A stretch of 64,000 nucleotides of DNA from Kribbella rubisoli (GCF_004217145.1 NZ_SHKR01000017.1:186001-250000), one strand, 5' to 3'. Positions 55,017 to 64,000 are shown, counted from the stretch's first letter. The notes: generated by a model not told the origin, from the letters alone. A program made the numbers and translations.

Positions 55017-56128
55017 GGCGTGTCCATCAGGTCTGCCATCAGCGCGGCCAGTAACGCCGTTCTCGGGGCGAGCTCGGCGACCAGGACATGTTCGTCGTCG
55101 GCATGGGCGCCACCACCGACAGCGCCCAACCCGTCGAGCGTCGGCGTACCGATGCCGGCCGTGAAGTTGCCGTCCGATCCGCCGCCGACAGCGACCGAGC
55201 GCAGGGCCGGCAGGCCCAGATCCAGCGCGAGCCGCGAAGCCCGCGTGTATAGCTCCTCGGACATCTTGCGCTCGAGCGGCGGCCGGTTCGGTCCGCCGAT
55301 GATCTCCAGCGAACTCCCGGGGAGCACCGGTCGGAGCGCATGCATCGCCTCGTCCACTCGCAGCTGTTCCTCGACGGTCCAGGCCCGCGCGTCGACGAAG
55401 AAGGCAGCGGCGGCCGGCACGGTGTTCCGAGTGGTCCCCGAGGTCAGCACGGTAGGTGTCACCGTCGTACCGAGCTCGGCGTCGCCGAGGTTGCTGATGG
55501 CAAGCACTTGATGCGCAGCTTCGATCGAGGCGTTGATGCCGAGCTCGGGCTCCAGGCCGGCGTGCGCGGCTCGCCCGATGATCCGCACCTCGTAGACCGA
55601 GACGCCCTTCCGCTCGAGCTTGAGCGCACCGGCATCCGCCGACGCCTCGAGCACCAGAGCGGCCGAACACCCGACGGCCTCGGTCTCGATCAGCTCCCGG
55701 GACGACGGCGAGCCGAGTTCCTCGTCGCCGGTCACCAGCAGCGTGACGGTTGCCGACGGCAACGTGGAGATCGCATGCAGTGCCATCACGAGGCCGGCCT
55801 TCATGTCGAAGCACCCCGGCCCCCGCAGTACGCCGTCCTCGTTCGTGAACGGATGCGTGGTCAGCGAGCCTAGAGGCCAGACGGTGTCGTGATGGGCGAG
55901 TATCAGGACCCGCCGCGGCCCGTCACCGAGCCGCCAGCGCAGATGCGTGCAGCCGTCCACGACGACGTACTCCGGCTTGGACCCGAGCCGCTCCGCTCCG
56001 AGCTGGGCCACGACGTCCGCGCTGTGAGCCACCGCCGCGATATCCGACGACGGCGACTCACACGTCACCAGAGTTTCCAGATCCACGAGCATCTGCGGCA
56101 ACCTCGCCGCGAAGACCGACTCAGTCAT
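55013..56128 (-). CDS. M20-family metallopeptidase
   Basis: 371 residues. Zinc ligands and catalytic residues are in AHHDTVWPLG (His, Asp), CFDMKAGLVMA (bridging Asp), TGDEELGSPSS (catalytic Glu and ligand Glu), EASADAGALKL (ligand) and GGGAHADDE (final His). The central dimerisation domain is present (VSVYEVRIIGRAAHAG). The layout matches carboxypeptidase G2/ArgE/DapE relatives cutting dipeptides or N-acylamino acids in the cytoplasm. Both ends overlap neighbours by four bases (ATGA). Confidence 0.92.
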   Translation of the reverse strand: MTESVFAARLPQMLVDLETLVTCESPSSDIAAVAHSADVVAQLGAERLGSKPEYVVVDGCTHLRWRLGDGPRRVLILAHHDTVWPLGSLTTHPFTNEDGVLRGPGCFDMKAGLVMALHAISTLPSATVTLLVTGDEELGSPSSRELIETEAVGCSAALVLEASADAGALKLERKGVSVYEVRIIGRAAHAGLEPELGINASIEAAHQVLAISNLGDAELGTTVTPTVLTSGTTRNTVPAAAAFFVDARAWTVEEQLRVDEAMHALRPVLPGSSLEIIGGPNRPPLERKMSEELYTRASRLALDLGLPALRSVAVGGGSDGNFTAGIGTPTLDGLGAVGGGAHADDEHVLVAELAPRTALLAALMADLMDTP

Positions 56129-59100
56129 CCGCCGACCTTCGGTGTAGCGCGGACCCCGAAGTGCAGGTACTTCTCGCCGGTCGGCAGCGAGTAGAACGTC
56201 ACCGGAGTCCACGTGAGCGCACCGGGCGCCCGGACCACGAACAGGTCGCCGCTCTGGTCGACCGGAGTCATGCGCAGCTCCTCGGTCGGCTCCGGCAGCA
56301 GCTCGGCCAACGGTCCGGTGATCGTCATCCGCAGCAGCGGTCCCTCGTCGTCGACCAGCACCTCCTGGATCACGCTGGCGCGCTCGTACCGGCCGACATG
56401 CCGGCGTACGTCGACCGTCAGAGGCTCCGTCGGGGGAGCGAGCGGCGTGGGCATCGAGACGCCGGCCAGCTCACCGAAGATCTCCCGGTAGAGGTCCTCG
56501 TACAGGTCACGCGTGTGGCCGCCGTTCGTCAGCAGTACGACGGCCAGCCCCTCGTCGGGCAGCACCCGCAGGAACGCGGCCTGGCCGATCGTGTTTCCGT
56601 CGTGCCCGATGAGCCGTCGGCCGTCCCAGCCGAACCGGATCCAGCCGAGACCCCACGAATCGCCCAGCGAGTACTTGTCCGGCAGCTCCGCCTGCTGTTC
56701 GGCCATCGCAGTCACCGAGGCCTCGCTAAGAAGCTGAGTGCCGTCAGGCGCTACACCGCCGTTCAGGTGGAGTCGTGCGAACGCCAGCGCGTCGGCCACG
56801 GTCGACGTGATCAGTCCGGCCGGTCCCAGCGAGCGAGGGAGTCCCCAGACCGGTGCGCGCTTCGGCTCCTCTTCGCCTTCGCTGATGTGACCGACCGCGG
56901 CCGACCGGAGCAGCGCCTCTTCCGGCAGCGTCACAGTGTTCTGCAGACCGAGCGGTGTGATGATCCGGTCCCGCAGCGCCTGGTCCCAGCTGGAGCCGGT
57001 GAGCTTCTCGATCACACGGCCGGCCAGCGAGAAGCCGGAGTTGCAGTACGACCAGGTCGCGCCGAGCGGGTGATTCTGCAGGACGTCCGCGAGCAGGTCG
57101 ACGTACTTCTCCAGACAGTCGTCGCCTCGACCTGTGTCGGTGAAGACGTCTCCGTCGATCCCACTGGTGTGCGTGAGCAGGTGCCGCATTGTCACCTGTT
57201 TGGCGACGTCAGGATCGCCCAGCTGCAGCTCGGGGAGCACCTGGCTGATCGGTGCGTCCAGGTCGAGCAGTCCTTCGTCAACGAGTTGCAGTGCGAGCGT
57301 CGCGGTCCAGACCTTCGACATAGAACCGATCTGGAAGACCGAGTCGGTCGTGGCCGCCACTGCGGTGTCCTTGTTCAGTACGCCGGTCGCCGCCTCCACC
57401 AGCTCGTCCTCCACTCCCGGCCGGACCCGCAGGATGCCGAGCGTCGCGCCCGGTACGCCGTGCCGTGCGGCCAGTGTGGTGAGTCGACGCTGCCAGTGCG
57501 CCGCGTCGATCTTCGCCCGGCGCGGACCGCTCGCGTCACCGGCGTACTGCTCGACCCAGTCGCGGATGCGGCGGTTGAAGTCGAGGCGATGGGACGGGCG
57601 GCCCTCGACGATGAACAGGTGACTGGCCTCCGGGTACAGCACGAGCTGACTCGGTACGCCGTTCTCGCGCAGCGCAGTGTGCCACTGCTGAGCCTGTCCG
57701 ATCGGGCAGCGTACGTCGGCGTCGCCCTGCAGGATCAGCGTCGGCGTCGCGACCTTGCTGACCTCGGCGAACGGCGACATGGAGCTGTAGTCGGTGGAGC
57801 TGTTCAGCTCGTACACGTCGAGGAAGTGACCCATGTCCGACGTACCGGCCATGCTGGTGAGGTCGCTGACCACACCGCCGGTGACCGCTGCGGCGAACCG
57901 GTCGTCGCGGCTGGTCAGGTAGCACGTCATGAACCCGCCGTAGCTGTAACCGGCCACGGCGAGCCGATCGGCGTCAGCGGTGCCCTCGGCAACCAGTTCG
58001 TCGAGCGGTTCGAGGAAGTCGCGGGCGTCCGCCGTACCCCAGGCGCCGAGCGCGGCGTTGAAGAACTCCTCGCCGTACCCGTCGCTGCCACGGGGGTTGA
58101 GCAGCAGGACAGTCCAACCATGAGCAGCCAGCTCCTGGTGGTAGAGGTGCACCTCGTCGGCAGCGGCGTTCCATGCGTTGTGCGGACCACCGTGGATGTC
58201 CAGCAGCAGCGGCTGCGGCCCGTCGGCGGCCGGGTCGCGAACAAGCCAGCCGGAGACCACAGTCCCGTCTGAGATGGTGAACTCGCGCTCTTCCCGGACA
58301 AAGACGTCCTTATCGCCGTACGTCGTCCGCGTGGTCGCCGTACCAGTCGCCAGCTCCAGCGTGACGATCTCTCCGAACGACGTCGGTGTGCTCAGCGCGA
58401 ACGTCGCCACGCCAGCCGCAACGGACAGCCCAGACACGACCTGTCCAGGCTCGCCGAACACATGCTGAGGCGTACCGCCCTCAACAGGCACGGAGTACAG
58501 GTGTGTGCAGCCACGGTCCCGGGCAGCGAAGAGGACAGTGCGGCCTTCGTCCACAAGCGTCGGCAGAGCACCTGGGTACGCCGCTCCGCCGGACATCACG
58601 TTGCGGTCGAGCGGAGCCGCCAGGTTCACCACGTCGCCGCTGTCCAGGGAGAGCCGCAGCAGGCCGGCGTGGCCGACCGGTCCGGAGAGCATGCCGACGA
58701 TGAGCAGTGCGGCGCCGTCCGCGGTCCAGGTCACCGTGCCGGTCAGTCCGTCAGCCAGTCCGATCAGCTGTGGCTTCGCCTTGGGATCCGATGCGTCGAG
58801 CACGTAGGCAGGAGCTGTCGGGTTCAGGTCCGCGTCAGGCGCGGTGGCAGCTCCGAACGCCAGCTTCGCGCCGTCGGGTGACCAGGCCGGGTCGCCGGCG
58901 TGCCAGTCTCCCTCCGTGGCCTGACGGCACTCCTTCGACTCGACCTCCACCACGTGCAGGTGCTTGCGGATCGTCCGCAGCCAGCCCGCGCCGTCAGCTT
59001 GGTAGTCCAGTCGCTCGGTGGCGATCGGTGCATGCTCATTGTCAGGGGATGCGGCGATGTCGACCGGCGCAGAGAAAGCGATCCGCGTCCCGTCTGGACT

Positions 59101-59439
59101 CCACTTCGGTGTTCCTGCGCCTAGCGGCAGCGTGGTGAGCTGCTCCGGCTCACCGCCTCCGGCCGGCAACACCCAGATCTGCGCCGGTCCGTCCTTGGCC
59201 CGCAGGAACGCCAGCTGCGTCCCGTCGGGCGACCAGACTGGCGTCGAGTCCGCCTCGCCGCGCGTGAGTTGCTGCGGCGTACCACCGGAGGCAGGAGTCC
59301 GCCACAGGCTCCGCAGCGTGCGGTCGGCCTTCGCGTCGGTGGTCCGGAGGACGTAGACGAGCTGGGCGGCGTCGGGCGACAGCGCCGGCTGCTCCGGTAC
59401 GGCAAGCTCGGTCAGGTCGTCGATGCGCAGACGTGTCAC
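56125..59439 (-). CDS. S9 prolyl-oligopeptidase / class C beta-lactamase-like fusion
   Basis: 1,104 residues, two enzymes in one chain. Residues 1-~370 form a beta-propeller, 375-635 the alpha/beta-hydrolase with Ser499 (GYSYGG), Asp573 or 575 (QGDADVRCP) and His607 (EASHLFI). Residues 640-1104 are a serine beta-lactamase/D-aminopeptidase-like domain with Ser706-x-x-Lys709 (GSMSK), Tyr in YCNSGF and the HDG-type motif (GHDGN). The S9 half cuts oligopeptides; the second resembles D-aminopeptidases, carboxypeptidases or esterases. No signal peptide, so cytoplasmic. The GTG at 59439 has a strong AAGGAGG site and overlaps the ATPase stop (GTGA). Confidence 0.92.
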   Translation of the reverse strand: MTRLRIDDLTELAVPEQPALSPDAAQLVYVLRTTDAKADRTLRSLWRTPASGGTPQQLTRGEADSTPVWSPDGTQLAFLRAKDGPAQIWVLPAGGGEPEQLTTLPLGAGTPKWSPDGTRIAFSAPVDIAASPDNEHAPIATERLDYQADGAGWLRTIRKHLHVVEVESKECRQATEGDWHAGDPAWSPDGAKLAFGAATAPDADLNPTAPAYVLDASDPKAKPQLIGLADGLTGTVTWTADGAALLIVGMLSGPVGHAGLLRLSLDSGDVVNLAAPLDRNVMSGGAAYPGALPTLVDEGRTVLFAARDRGCTHLYSVPVEGGTPQHVFGEPGQVVSGLSVAAGVATFALSTPTSFGEIVTLELATGTATTRTTYGDKDVFVREEREFTISDGTVVSGWLVRDPAADGPQPLLLDIHGGPHNAWNAAADEVHLYHQELAAHGWTVLLLNPRGSDGYGEEFFNAALGAWGTADARDFLEPLDELVAEGTADADRLAVAGYSYGGFMTCYLTSRDDRFAAAVTGGVVSDLTSMAGTSDMGHFLDVYELNSSTDYSSMSPFAEVSKVATPTLILQGDADVRCPIGQAQQWHTALRENGVPSQLVLYPEASHLFIVEGRPSHRLDFNRRIRDWVEQYAGDASGPRRAKIDAAHWQRRLTTLAARHGVPGATLGILRVRPGVEDELVEAATGVLNKDTAVAATTDSVFQIGSMSKVWTATLALQLVDEGLLDLDAPISQVLPELQLGDPDVAKQVTMRHLLTHTSGIDGDVFTDTGRGDDCLEKYVDLLADVLQNHPLGATWSYCNSGFSLAGRVIEKLTGSSWDQALRDRIITPLGLQNTVTLPEEALLRSAAVGHISEGEEEPKRAPVWGLPRSLGPAGLITSTVADALAFARLHLNGGVAPDGTQLLSEASVTAMAEQQAELPDKYSLGDSWGLGWIRFGWDGRRLIGHDGNTIGQAAFLRVLPDEGLAVVLLTNGGHTRDLYEDLYREIFGELAGVSMPTPLAPPTEPLTVDVRRHVGRYERASVIQEVLVDDEGPLLRMTITGPLAELLPEPTEELRMTPVDQSGDLFVVRAPGALTWTPVTFYSLPTGEKYLHFGVRATPKVGG

Positions 59440-60416
59440 TGGGAGTCCTCCTTGAGTTGCAGGTGCACAGGCGGGTTCGAGCCGACGGCCCGCAGTACGC
59501 CGGCTGCGTGGTGGCAGGCGGCGCGGTGCAGGCGGTGGTCGGCCTCGGCGGTGGGATCGAGGGTCAGACAGTGCTCGCGGTCGGTCCGGATCAGCGGACC
59601 GATCGGGCACCTCGGATGGAACCGGCAGCCCGCCGGCGGGTGATGCGGATCAGCCGGCTCGGCGTCGGCGACCAGGGCCTCGTCCGGTGGCGGCAACGAG
59701 GTCGAGCCACGTCGCGGAGCCGCCGCGAGAAGCTCTTTGGTGTAAGGGTGTTGCGGGTTGCCGAGTACGTCGCGGGCAGGCCCGACCTCGACGATCCTGC
59801 CCAGGTACATCACTGCGACGATGTCGCTGACGTACCGAACCACGGCCAGGTTGTGCGAGATGAACAGCATCGACAACTGCAGTTCGCGTTGCAGGGTGCG
59901 GACCAGGTTCAGCACTGTGCCTTGGATCGACACGTCCAGGGCCGAGGTGATCTCGTCGGCGATGAGCACCTCGGGCTTGCCCGCCAGCGCCCGGGCAATC
60001 GCGACCCGCTGGCGCTGACCGCCCGACAACGCGCCGGGGTACGCCGAGACGCGGTCGGCGTCCAGTTCGACGAGCTCGAGCAACCGCACGACCTCGTCGC
60101 GTCGACGGGCACCTCTCGGCATCGCCTCGGCAATCGAGTCGCCGATGGTCATCCGTGGATCCAGTGAGGAGTACGGATCCTGGAACACCATCTGCAGCGG
60201 GCGCCGACTATGAAGCGGCGAACCGTCCAACAGGATTTGTCCACTCGCTGGCTCGACCAATCCGACCGCAGCACGCGCCAGCGTCGACTTGCCGGACCCC
60301 GACTCACCGACCAGTCCGACCACCTGGCCCGACGGCACCGTCAGATCTACACCGTCGACAGCCGTCAGCGCGCGTCCGTACCGGACCGTCACGCCCTCGA
60401 AGCGCAGTTCGCTCAT
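59436..60416 (-). CDS. peptide ABC transporter ATP-binding protein (DppF type)
   Basis: 326 residues. Walker A GLVGESGSGKST, Q-loop MVFQDPYSSLDPR, signature ALSGGQRQRVAIARAL, Walker B VLIADEITSALD and the switch His in FISHNL. The C-terminal oligopeptide/dipeptide extension (QHPYTKELLAAAPRR, then Cys-rich CRFHPRCPIG) is typical of DppF/OppF. It supplies the second nucleotide-binding domain to the permease-ATPase fusion upstream. Its ATG overlaps that gene's stop by four bases. Confidence 0.95.
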   Translation of the reverse strand: MSELRFEGVTVRYGRALTAVDGVDLTVPSGQVVGLVGESGSGKSTLARAAVGLVEPASGQILLDGSPLHSRRPLQMVFQDPYSSLDPRMTIGDSIAEAMPRGARRRDEVVRLLELVELDADRVSAYPGALSGGQRQRVAIARALAGKPEVLIADEITSALDVSIQGTVLNLVRTLQRELQLSMLFISHNLAVVRYVSDIVAVMYLGRIVEVGPARDVLGNPQHPYTKELLAAAPRRGSTSLPPPDEALVADAEPADPHHPPAGCRFHPRCPIGPLIRTDREHCLTLDPTAEADHRLHRAACHHAAGVLRAVGSNPPVHLQLKEDSQ

Positions 60417-62284
60417 CGCTGCCCCGTCCGGAAGTTCGAGTACTCAGCCTGCGCCTGTGGATGCCAGCACGCCACCTGATCGATCAGCACGGGGTCCTCG
60501 AGCCGGCACCGGTCCGACGCGAACGCACACCGCGCCGCGAAGGCACACCCTTCCGGCAACCGCGCCGGATCCACCGGACGCCCTGGGATGACTGCGAGCG
60601 GTTCGTCGAGCGCGGTGTCCAGATCGGGTACTGCGGCCAGCAACGCCCGCGTGTACGGATGCCGCGCACCAGTGGCCAGCTCGGTCGATGGGAGGTCCTC
60701 GACGACACGCCCGGCGTACATCACCAGCACGCGGTCGCAGATCTGTGCGACCACGCTGATGTCGTGGCTGATCAGCAGCACCGCGACGTCGTCCTCAGTG
60801 CGGATCGTCTCCAGCAACCGCAGTACCTGCCGCTGCACGGTGACGTCGAGGGCAGTGGTCGGTTCGTCGGCGACGATCAACGCCGGTGCGCCCATCAGCC
60901 CCATGCCGATCATGGCGCGCTGCCGCATGCCGCCGGAGAACTCATGCGGGTACTGCCGCGCCCGGCGCTCCGCAGCAGGTACCCGTACCGCTCGGAGCCG
61001 GTCGATCGCCCGGTCCATCGCTGCACGACGGGTGAGGCCCTGATGCTCGCGTGCACCCTCGGCCAGTTGTACGCCGATCCGCTTGGTCGGGTTGAACGAC
61101 GTCATCGGGTCCTGGAACACCATTGCGAACGATGTACCCAGTAACCGTCGCCTTACCGCCGCAGTACTGCGGACTGGCAGCCGACCGAGCAGGGGAGCGC
61201 CCAGGAACGACAGCTCGGCCGCACGCACCTGACCCGGCGGTTCGATCAGCTGGGCGACCGCGAGCGCGGTGAGACTCTTGCCAGAACCGGATTCGCCAAC
61301 CACGCCGACGATCTCGCCCTTGTGGATCGTGAAGCTGACACCGCGGACCGGCGTGACCGGACCGGGGAAGCTGACATGCAGGTCCTCGACCACCAGCACC
61401 GCGTCGCTGTCGTCCTCACGAGCCGGAGTGGCCTCCGGCGTACGGTCGGTCCACCGCGCTCGGGGCACCTGTGCGCCGAGGCCCTTCGCCACCGCCTCGC
61501 CGAAGAGGTTGAACGCCAGCCCTGCAATGACCACTGCGACACCAGGAGCGAGTGCCGCGGCTGGGTGCACGTAGATGCCGCTGAGGCTCTCGCCCAGCAT
61601 CCGGCCCCAGTCGTAGGCCGGCGGCTGCACGCCGAGCCCGATGAAGGACAGCCCGGCGAACGCGAGCAGCGTCCCGCCCGCACCGATCGTCGCGTTGACG
61701 ACCAGCGGCTCCGCGATGTTCGGCAGGATGTGCCGCACGAGCATCCGGAACCGTCCTACGCCTGCGATCCGCGCAGCCGCGATGAAGTCCCGCTCCGCGA
61801 CCCCTGCCACCAGCGTCTGCGTCAGCCGCGCGAACGACGGCGCACCCGCGAACCCGATCGCCAGTACGGCGCCCTTCGCGCCGACTCCGAACACAACCGC
61901 GAAGAACAGCGCGAGCAACAGCCCTGGAAAGGCGACGGCGATGTTCACCACAGCGGTCGCGACCCGGCCGCCACGTTTGCCCAGGATCGCCGGAGCACTG
62001 CCCAGCGCGAGACCCGTGACCACAGCGATCGAGGTCGCGAGCAGCGCCAGCAGGATCGACGTACGCGATGCGACGAGGACCCGGTAGAAGATGTCCCGGC
62101 CCAGGTTGTCGGTGCCGAGCCAGTGGTCCGCGGATGTGCCCTGCAGCAGGTGGTCCGTGTCGATCGCGTTGGCCTGGTGGGACCACAGGATCGGAGCGAA
62201 GACGGCAAGCAGCAGCACGCCGAGGAGAAGCAGGCCGGCGCCGGTGCCCACGGGTGTGCGCAGTACGGCCATCCAGCGGCGCAT
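60413..62284 (-). CDS. peptide ABC transporter permease-ATPase fusion (DppC-DppD)
   Basis: 623 residues. Residues 1-~270 are a DppC-type permease: N-terminal helix, FLGTDNLGRD-like GTDNLGRDIFYRVL, five or six membrane helices and the cytoplasmic coupling loop (ARIAGVGRFRMLVRHILPNI). A linker (~271-295) leads into a DppD-type ATPase with Walker A GESGSGKS at 330-337, MVFQDPMTSFNP, EFSGGMRQRAMIG signature, VADEPTTALDVT and the DppD C-terminal Cys-rich HPYTRALLAAVPDL and CAFAARCAFASDRC. In most bacteria these are two genes. One-base overlap with dppB-type gene (TGATG). Confidence 0.94.
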   Translation of the reverse strand: MRRWMAVLRTPVGTGAGLLLLGVLLLAVFAPILWSHQANAIDTDHLLQGTSADHWLGTDNLGRDIFYRVLVASRTSILLALLATSIAVVTGLALGSAPAILGKRGGRVATAVVNIAVAFPGLLLALFFAVVFGVGAKGAVLAIGFAGAPSFARLTQTLVAGVAERDFIAAARIAGVGRFRMLVRHILPNIAEPLVVNATIGAGGTLLAFAGLSFIGLGVQPPAYDWGRMLGESLSGIYVHPAAALAPGVAVVIAGLAFNLFGEAVAKGLGAQVPRARWTDRTPEATPAREDDSDAVLVVEDLHVSFPGPVTPVRGVSFTIHKGEIVGVVGESGSGKSLTALAVAQLIEPPGQVRAAELSFLGAPLLGRLPVRSTAAVRRRLLGTSFAMVFQDPMTSFNPTKRIGVQLAEGAREHQGLTRRAAMDRAIDRLRAVRVPAAERRARQYPHEFSGGMRQRAMIGMGLMGAPALIVADEPTTALDVTVQRQVLRLLETIRTEDDVAVLLISHDISVVAQICDRVLVMYAGRVVEDLPSTELATGARHPYTRALLAAVPDLDTALDEPLAVIPGRPVDPARLPEGCAFAARCAFASDRCRLEDPVLIDQVACWHPQAQAEYSNFRTGQR

Positions 62285-63276
62285 CAGCTCTCCCTGATGG
62301 TGGATCGGGGGTCGAGCAGGGCAAGCGTCACGTCGACGGCCAGATTCACAAGCAGTACGCCGACGCCGTACACAAGCACCACGCCCTGCACCAGGGGGTA
62401 GTCCTTCGCGATGATCGAGGAGACGATCGTGCTGCCGAGCCCGGGCCAGCCGAAGACGTTCTCGACCAGCACCGTTCCCGCGACCATGCCACCGAGCAGC
62501 AGACCGCCCAGCGTGATCGTGGCGGTCACCGCGTTCGGCAGAGCGTGCCGCAGGTAGATGGCTGCAGCAGGCAGTCGCTTCGCACGGGCAGTGCGCAGAT
62601 AGTCCGTCTGCAGCACCGCCAGCAGTTCCACGCGGCAGATCCGTGCAAGCACAGCAGCCGGACCGACAGCCAACGACAACACCGGCAGCACGTACGACGC
62701 GACGTTGCCGCGTCCTGCGACAGGGAACCAGTGCAGCGTCACCGCGAACACGTAGACGAGTCCAACAGCCAACAGGAACTCAGGAATCGCAGCGAGCACC
62801 ACAGCGGTCGACGTGAAGCCCAGCTCGGCCCGTGGCCGTCGTCCGCCCCTCGTCAAGACACCCATCGCCAGACCGAGCGGTACTGCGATCAGCACCGCCA
62901 CGAGGAACGCTGCGACGGCCAGCTCGACTGTGGCCGGCAGACGATCCCGGATCACGTCGGAGACGGGCAGCCCGGTGGTGATCGACGTACCGAGGTTGCC
63001 GGTGACCAGGTGGTGCAGGAAGTCCAGGTACTGCTGCCAGAGCGGGTCGTCGAGGCCCAGCGAAGCACGCTGGGCGTCGACGAGGCTCTGCGCGGCAGCA
63101 GGTCCTAGCGCTCCGCGGACCGGGTCACCAGGGATCAGGTGGATCATCAGGAACGCGGCGCTGACCAGGATGAGGACCGAGCCGACCAGCCGGCCAAGTC
63201 GCCGTACGGCGAACCCGAGCCACGGATGAGCGTTGAGAGTCGGTGCGTTGACCGCCGTCGTCACTTGCGTCGTCAC
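62284..63276 (-). CDS. peptide ABC transporter permease (DppB type)
   Basis: 330 residues with about six membrane helices. Starts FAVRRLGRLVGSVLILVSAA FLMIHLIPGDPVRG, the DppB signature, and has LRTARAKRLPAAAIYLRHALPNA, the coupling helix contacting the ATPases. Start GTG at 63276 has a GGTGAGG site; later GTGs in the first few codons also fit. It starts four bases beyond the binding-protein stop. With the fused DppC it forms the membrane pore. Confidence 0.93.
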   Translation of the reverse strand: MTTQVTTAVNAPTLNAHPWLGFAVRRLGRLVGSVLILVSAAFLMIHLIPGDPVRGALGPAAAQSLVDAQRASLGLDDPLWQQYLDFLHHLVTGNLGTSITTGLPVSDVIRDRLPATVELAVAAFLVAVLIAVPLGLAMGVLTRGGRRPRAELGFTSTAVVLAAIPEFLLAVGLVYVFAVTLHWFPVAGRGNVASYVLPVLSLAVGPAAVLARICRVELLAVLQTDYLRTARAKRLPAAAIYLRHALPNAVTATITLGGLLLGGMVAGTVLVENVFGWPGLGSTIVSSIIAKDYPLVQGVVLVYGVGVLLVNLAVDVTLALLDPRSTIRES

Positions 63277-63280
63277 TGCC

Positions 63281-64000
63281 TCACCCCAGCATCTTGATCG
63301 ACGACGGGATCACGCTGCCTTCGCTCAGGTCGAACGTCGCGCCCTTGCCGAAGATCGGCACGGTTGCGTTGACGAACGGCACCAGGTTGACCTGCTTGAA
63401 CAAGGCCCGTTCAGCTGAGGCCCAGTCCGCGCAGCCGTCGGCTCCGGGGACCGCGGCGGCCTTGGCCACGGCAGCGTCGTACTCCGGGTTCTTGATCGAG
63501 GAGAAGTTGCTGCCGTTCGGCGGACCGGTGCCGGAGAGGAAGCTGACCAGCTGGCTCGGCAGCGACACGGTCAGCGGGATCAGGCCGGCGTGCCAGGTGC
63601 CTTGGCCGGCGAGGACGACCGTGCTGATCTCCGCGGTCGAGACGGGTTTGAGCGACACGTCGACACCTAGCTCGGTCCAGGCCTTCTGGAGAAGCTCAGC
63701 CGCGGACTGCACCGTCGGGCCGAGGCTGGTGGGGTAGTAGAAGACCAGCGACAGCTTCGTACCGGCCTTCTGCCGAATGCCACCCGCTCCGGGTCGCCAG
63801 CCTGCCGCGTCGAGTGCTGCCTTGGCCGCGTCCAGGTCATGGCCGGGCAGATTGCCGGTTACGGTGTCGTCGGAGCACGGACCCATGCCGGGGGCAACCA
63901 ACCGGGTGGTCGGCGTACCGGTCCCGCTGGTGAGCACCTTGCCGAGCTGAGTGAGGTCAAGGGCCTGCGTGAGCGCCTTGCGTACTGCGAGGTCCGCGGT
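63281..64000 (-). CDS. peptide ABC transporter substrate-binding protein, C-terminal part
   Basis: Cut by the right edge; about 239 codons remain. The frame continues past 63937 to the end as TADLAVRKALTQALDLTQLG. DVRKAL..A.D and GHDLDAAKAALDAAGWRPG are classic of family-5 (SBP_bac_5) peptide-binding proteins, as is the closing FVNATVPIFGKGATFDL. It would be an exported lipoprotein that captures oligopeptides, but the signal and lipobox lie beyond the window. It is the first visible gene of the operon. Confidence 0.92.
   Translation of the reverse strand, partial: TADLAVRKALTQALDLTQLGKVLTSGTGTPTTRLVAPGMGPCSDDTVTGNLPGHDLDAAKAALDAAGWRPGAGGIRQKAGTKLSLVFYYPTSLGPTVQSAAELLQKAWTELGVDVSLKPVSTAEISTVVLAGQGTWHAGLIPLTVSLPSQLVSFLSGTGPPNGSNFSSIKNPEYDAAVAKAAAVPGADGCADWASAERALFKQVNLVPFVNATVPIFGKGATFDLSEGSVIPSSIKMLG

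Overview
The window is high-GC DNA of a Gram-positive actinobacterium. GTG and TTG starts are frequent, genes are tightly packed with many 1- and 4-base stop/start overlaps, and it carries the actinobacterial GlgE alpha-glucan pathway plus typical families (BTAD and PucR regulators, DUF4870, EtfBA next to a methyltransferase). The protein style suggests the Nocardioidaceae/Kribbellaceae, but that placement is an inference. I see no rRNA, tRNA, CRISPR array, transposase or prophage gene, so this looks like chromosomal core and semi-core DNA shaped by small deletions, fusions and foldback repeats. LAYOUT: 0-3.2 kb holds the start of an ECF sigma factor coupled to an esterase, a DUF4870 membrane protein, a small-molecule kinase and a GNAT-Nudix fusion. 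3.2-9.6 kb is the minus-strand treS-mak-glgB block, interrupted by a decayed BTAD/AfsR-type regulator pseudogene. 9.8-12.9 kb is a minus-strand operon resembling mycobacterial arfABC (BON-OmpA protein, 35-residue membrane peptide, membrane-anchored sunset-domain protein), followed by three tandem HicB-like genes, one HicA and a short unknown gene. 13.1-19.1 kb is a large secreted subtilisin-like protease flanked by two paralogous winged-helix regulators. 19.1-20.3 kb is threonine synthase behind a perfect 24-bp foldback. 20.6-25.4 kb is divergent glgE and glgP. 25.4-32.7 kb is an accessory stretch: MFS efflux with TetR, hydrolase, MerR-transglutaminase, PadR, SGNH hydrolase and a small surface protein. 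32.9-39.3 kb is a 1,426-residue BTAD-STAND-WD40 protein with a central membrane segment, then glgX. 39.4-42.1 kb has two Gfo/Idh/MocA dehydrogenases and an N-terminally truncated RraA-type aldolase. 42.2-48.6 kb has an enoyl-CoA hydratase, methyltransferase, hexapeptide acyltransferase, membrane protein, opposing methyltransferase, etfB and etfA; from memory this parallels the mycobacterial methylglucose-lipopolysaccharide (MGLP) locus without its glucosyltransferase and GH57 enzyme. 48.7-53.0 kb holds an epimerase, a coiled-coil membrane protein and a PucR regulator. 53.0-64.0 kb is one long minus-strand peptide uptake and breakdown operon: binding protein, permease, permease-ATPase fusion, ATPase, S9 peptidase/beta-lactamase fusion, M20 peptidase, acetyltransferase, enolase-superfamily racemase/epimerase and PucR. 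HOW IT WORKS TOGETHER: TreS turns trehalose into maltose, Mak phosphorylates it to maltose-1-phosphate, GlgE polymerises that into alpha-1,4-glucan and GlgB branches it; GlgP and GlgX break the glucan down. These genes lie in three separated blocks across 36 kb. The ABC operon would import oligopeptides, hydrolyse them and epimerise or racemise the products, probably under its own PucR regulator.
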